Source of the DNA: Ascarosepion bandense
Lineage: Eukaryota > Mollusca > Cephalopoda > Sepiida > Sepiidae
NCBI GenBank assembly: GCA_037127315.1
Contig: JBBBDQ010000330.1
Span: 7,751,001-7,815,000, forward strand
Reading direction: 5' to 3'
DNA length: 64,000 nucleotides
Position numbers and translations under genes: made by a program. This document shows positions 62,600 through 64,000 of this stretch, piece after piece. The notes under the pieces were generated by a model, which did no database searches, had not been told where the DNA came from, and saw only the letters and a program-made list of their open reading frames with translations. Numbering within the stretch: position 1 is the stretch's first letter; the number at the start of each line of letters is the position of its first letter.

Positions 62600-62930
62600 G
62601 GGAAAAAAAATGAAACAGATTTTTAATTCAATAAATCTTAGAGGAAAATTAAATTTCGACATTAAGTGACCTATGAGTAGTTATGCCGCTAAGCATAAAA
62701 AAAATTAGATTCAAGGTGAGGAGAATGGCAATTCATTTGGACTTTGGGGTATGACGATTAACTAAAGGGCGCCGTGGATGAATCGTCGTTGAGATGTGGC
62801 AGAAATGAACTTACACAGACATCTCATTTTTTTTACCATACATATATTATATCTACCACAATATTTTGAAATACTAAAGAGAAAAATTATTCAATAAAAC
62901 TGACGGTGGGTTTGAGTCTCGGTACCAGGT
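62600..62930 (+). repeat. tRNA-Trp downstream module, last copy
   Basis: TTCGACATTAAGTGACCTAT and AGTAGTTATGCCGCTAAGC (tail), then GGACTTTGGGGTATGACGAT and ATATTTTGAAATACTAAAGA. Confidence 0.75.
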
Positions 62931-62939
62931 ATGTACCAA

Positions 62940-63900
62940 AAATCACTGCTCATTTTCGATACCTCAATTTAAATTTAATTTTTAAAAATAAAAACGTTTT
63001 CTTGAAGCTTTAATTTTACCTTTAATTGAAAGCCAAGAGATTAAATTTCCTAATTACCATAAGCAAAATACCCTGGTTTAGTTCAAACCGAAATTATATT
63101 GCTCGGAATCAAAAATTTAACTGCAGAAAAATTTTTTTTTAAATTTACCGCCATTATTGACAAATCGACAGATTATGTAAACAGTAGCTAAATTTCTGAT
63201 TTAAAAATCTTGCAAAAAAAAAATATACCTCCTTGACACGTTATTTGTCGATTTTTATAATTGAAACCTACCTTTATCTGATTTCAAACAAGTATTAAGT
63301 GCTTACTGACTTGATATTTACGAAATAAATCACTCTTTAAAAACAGTAGCCCTCTTGTCAGCGCTTATCTAGGCGATAAATTACGTGTTGACAAGTAGCA
63401 GGTGTGAATGACGTTTGAATGGCGACCGAAAGTGACAAAAAATCGTGTAGCTTAAAACGTAATATTTGGAAATTTAAATTTTTTTTTGTTGTTTTTTAAC
63501 TAAATAGTAAAATTAAAAATTTAACATAATATTTTCAACAAGTATAACATTTTATAGAATTTTAGTTTAGATTTATAGCCAGACTATGCTTTCTGAATAA
63601 ATAAAAATAAAATATGCTTTCTGAATAAATAAAAATAAAATGTGCTTTCTGAATAAATAAAAATATGCTTTCTGAATAAATAAAAATATGCTTTCTGAAT
63701 AAATAAAAATATGCTTTCTGAATGAATAAAAATTTAAATTTCTTTTAAAAGAAAGAATTAAATTAAAATAACCGAACTAAGTTATGTTATTTATTAATAT
63801 TTTTCTGAAATATTAAATATTTTTTGTTTGTTACATATTTATCTTACATTATTAATATGCTTTCTGAAAAAATTAAATTTCTTTTAGAATAATTTTAATT
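62940..63900 (-). repeat. Dispersed repeat family B, inverted copy with internal expansion
   Basis: Reverse complement of the 25850-26700 order: CATAAGCAAAATACCCTGGT, TCTTGCAAAAAAAAAATATA and TTTAACATAATATTTTCAAC. Confidence 0.8.
63588..63735. repeat. Tandem repeat ATGCTTTCTGAATAAATAAA, six units
   Basis: Six 23-28-bp units; the unit is the family B segment whose complement is TTTTTCAGAAAGCAT, amplified only in this copy. Confidence 0.95.
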
Positions 63901-64000
63901 TAATAAAAAAAGAATGAAATTAGAATCAAAGTTTGGTTTGTTTAGTTTTCGATGTAAGGGGAATTCATCCAAACACTTGTTAACTTCTAAAAACAATACG

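Noticed and set aside
1..64000. CRISPR arrays, operons, bacterial promoters or ribosome-binding sites
   Set aside because: Spliced exons, SINEs, LINEs and Pol III tRNA genes show a eukaryotic nuclear sequence; the tandem repeats have no CRISPR-like repeat-spacer pattern.

Overview
This is an AT-rich animal nuclear window with very low coding density. No operons or bacterial gene order are present; the content is one spliced gene, a cluster of tRNA genes and many layers of mobile elements. The repeat style suggests a mollusc and most likely a coleoid cephalopod: 5'-truncated LINEs whose reverse transcriptase ends in a conserved tail, tRNA- and 5S-derived SINEs, hAT/mariner/Tc1/piggyBac relics and long (TA)n tracts. 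That assignment is inferred from memory of such genomes and was not tested by any search.

The only cellular protein gene I can support is a soluble cytochrome b5-like gene on the + strand. Its best exons are 31495-31644 and 38569-38697, which carry the first heme-ligand motif HPGG and the second, GHS. An upstream exon ends at 23772 and a last exon 42031-42051 ends at TGA. All junctions are phase 0. A GC-rich block ending in CAG|GTAAGT at 17777 may hold the first exon; the joined model would then be about 142 residues over about 24 kb.

Layout. 0-13 kb: repeat family A with a SINE inside it, LINE ends, a tandem pair of hAT pseudogenes (the second interrupted by a LINE and by a 5S-tRNA SINE), and another 5S-tRNA SINE. 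13-23 kb: TTTC repeat, repeat family B, a 95-bp-arm inverted repeat, the GC-rich block, a solo LTR with a 5-bp target duplication. 23-42 kb: the cytochrome b5 gene, whose introns hold LINEs, a Tc1 deletion derivative, two piggyBac-like MITEs, a mariner pseudogene, SINEs and an antisense hammerhead ribozyme. 42-52 kb: a transposase fragment, a 5S-tRNA SINE, a second hammerhead next to a tRNA-like promoter and (TA)n, a foldback, and a Gypsy-like gag-pol relic. 52.9-62.5 kb: sixteen tRNA-Trp genes or derivatives, twelve in a roughly 220-bp tandem array, three fully intact. 60-64 kb: an inverted AT-rich satellite and an inverted copy of family B.

The points most worth follow-up are the two hammerhead ribozymes with complete catalytic cores, the composite 5S-tRNA SINE and the 3' tail it shares with other elements and with the tRNA-Trp modules, and the tRNA-Trp array with altered anticodons.
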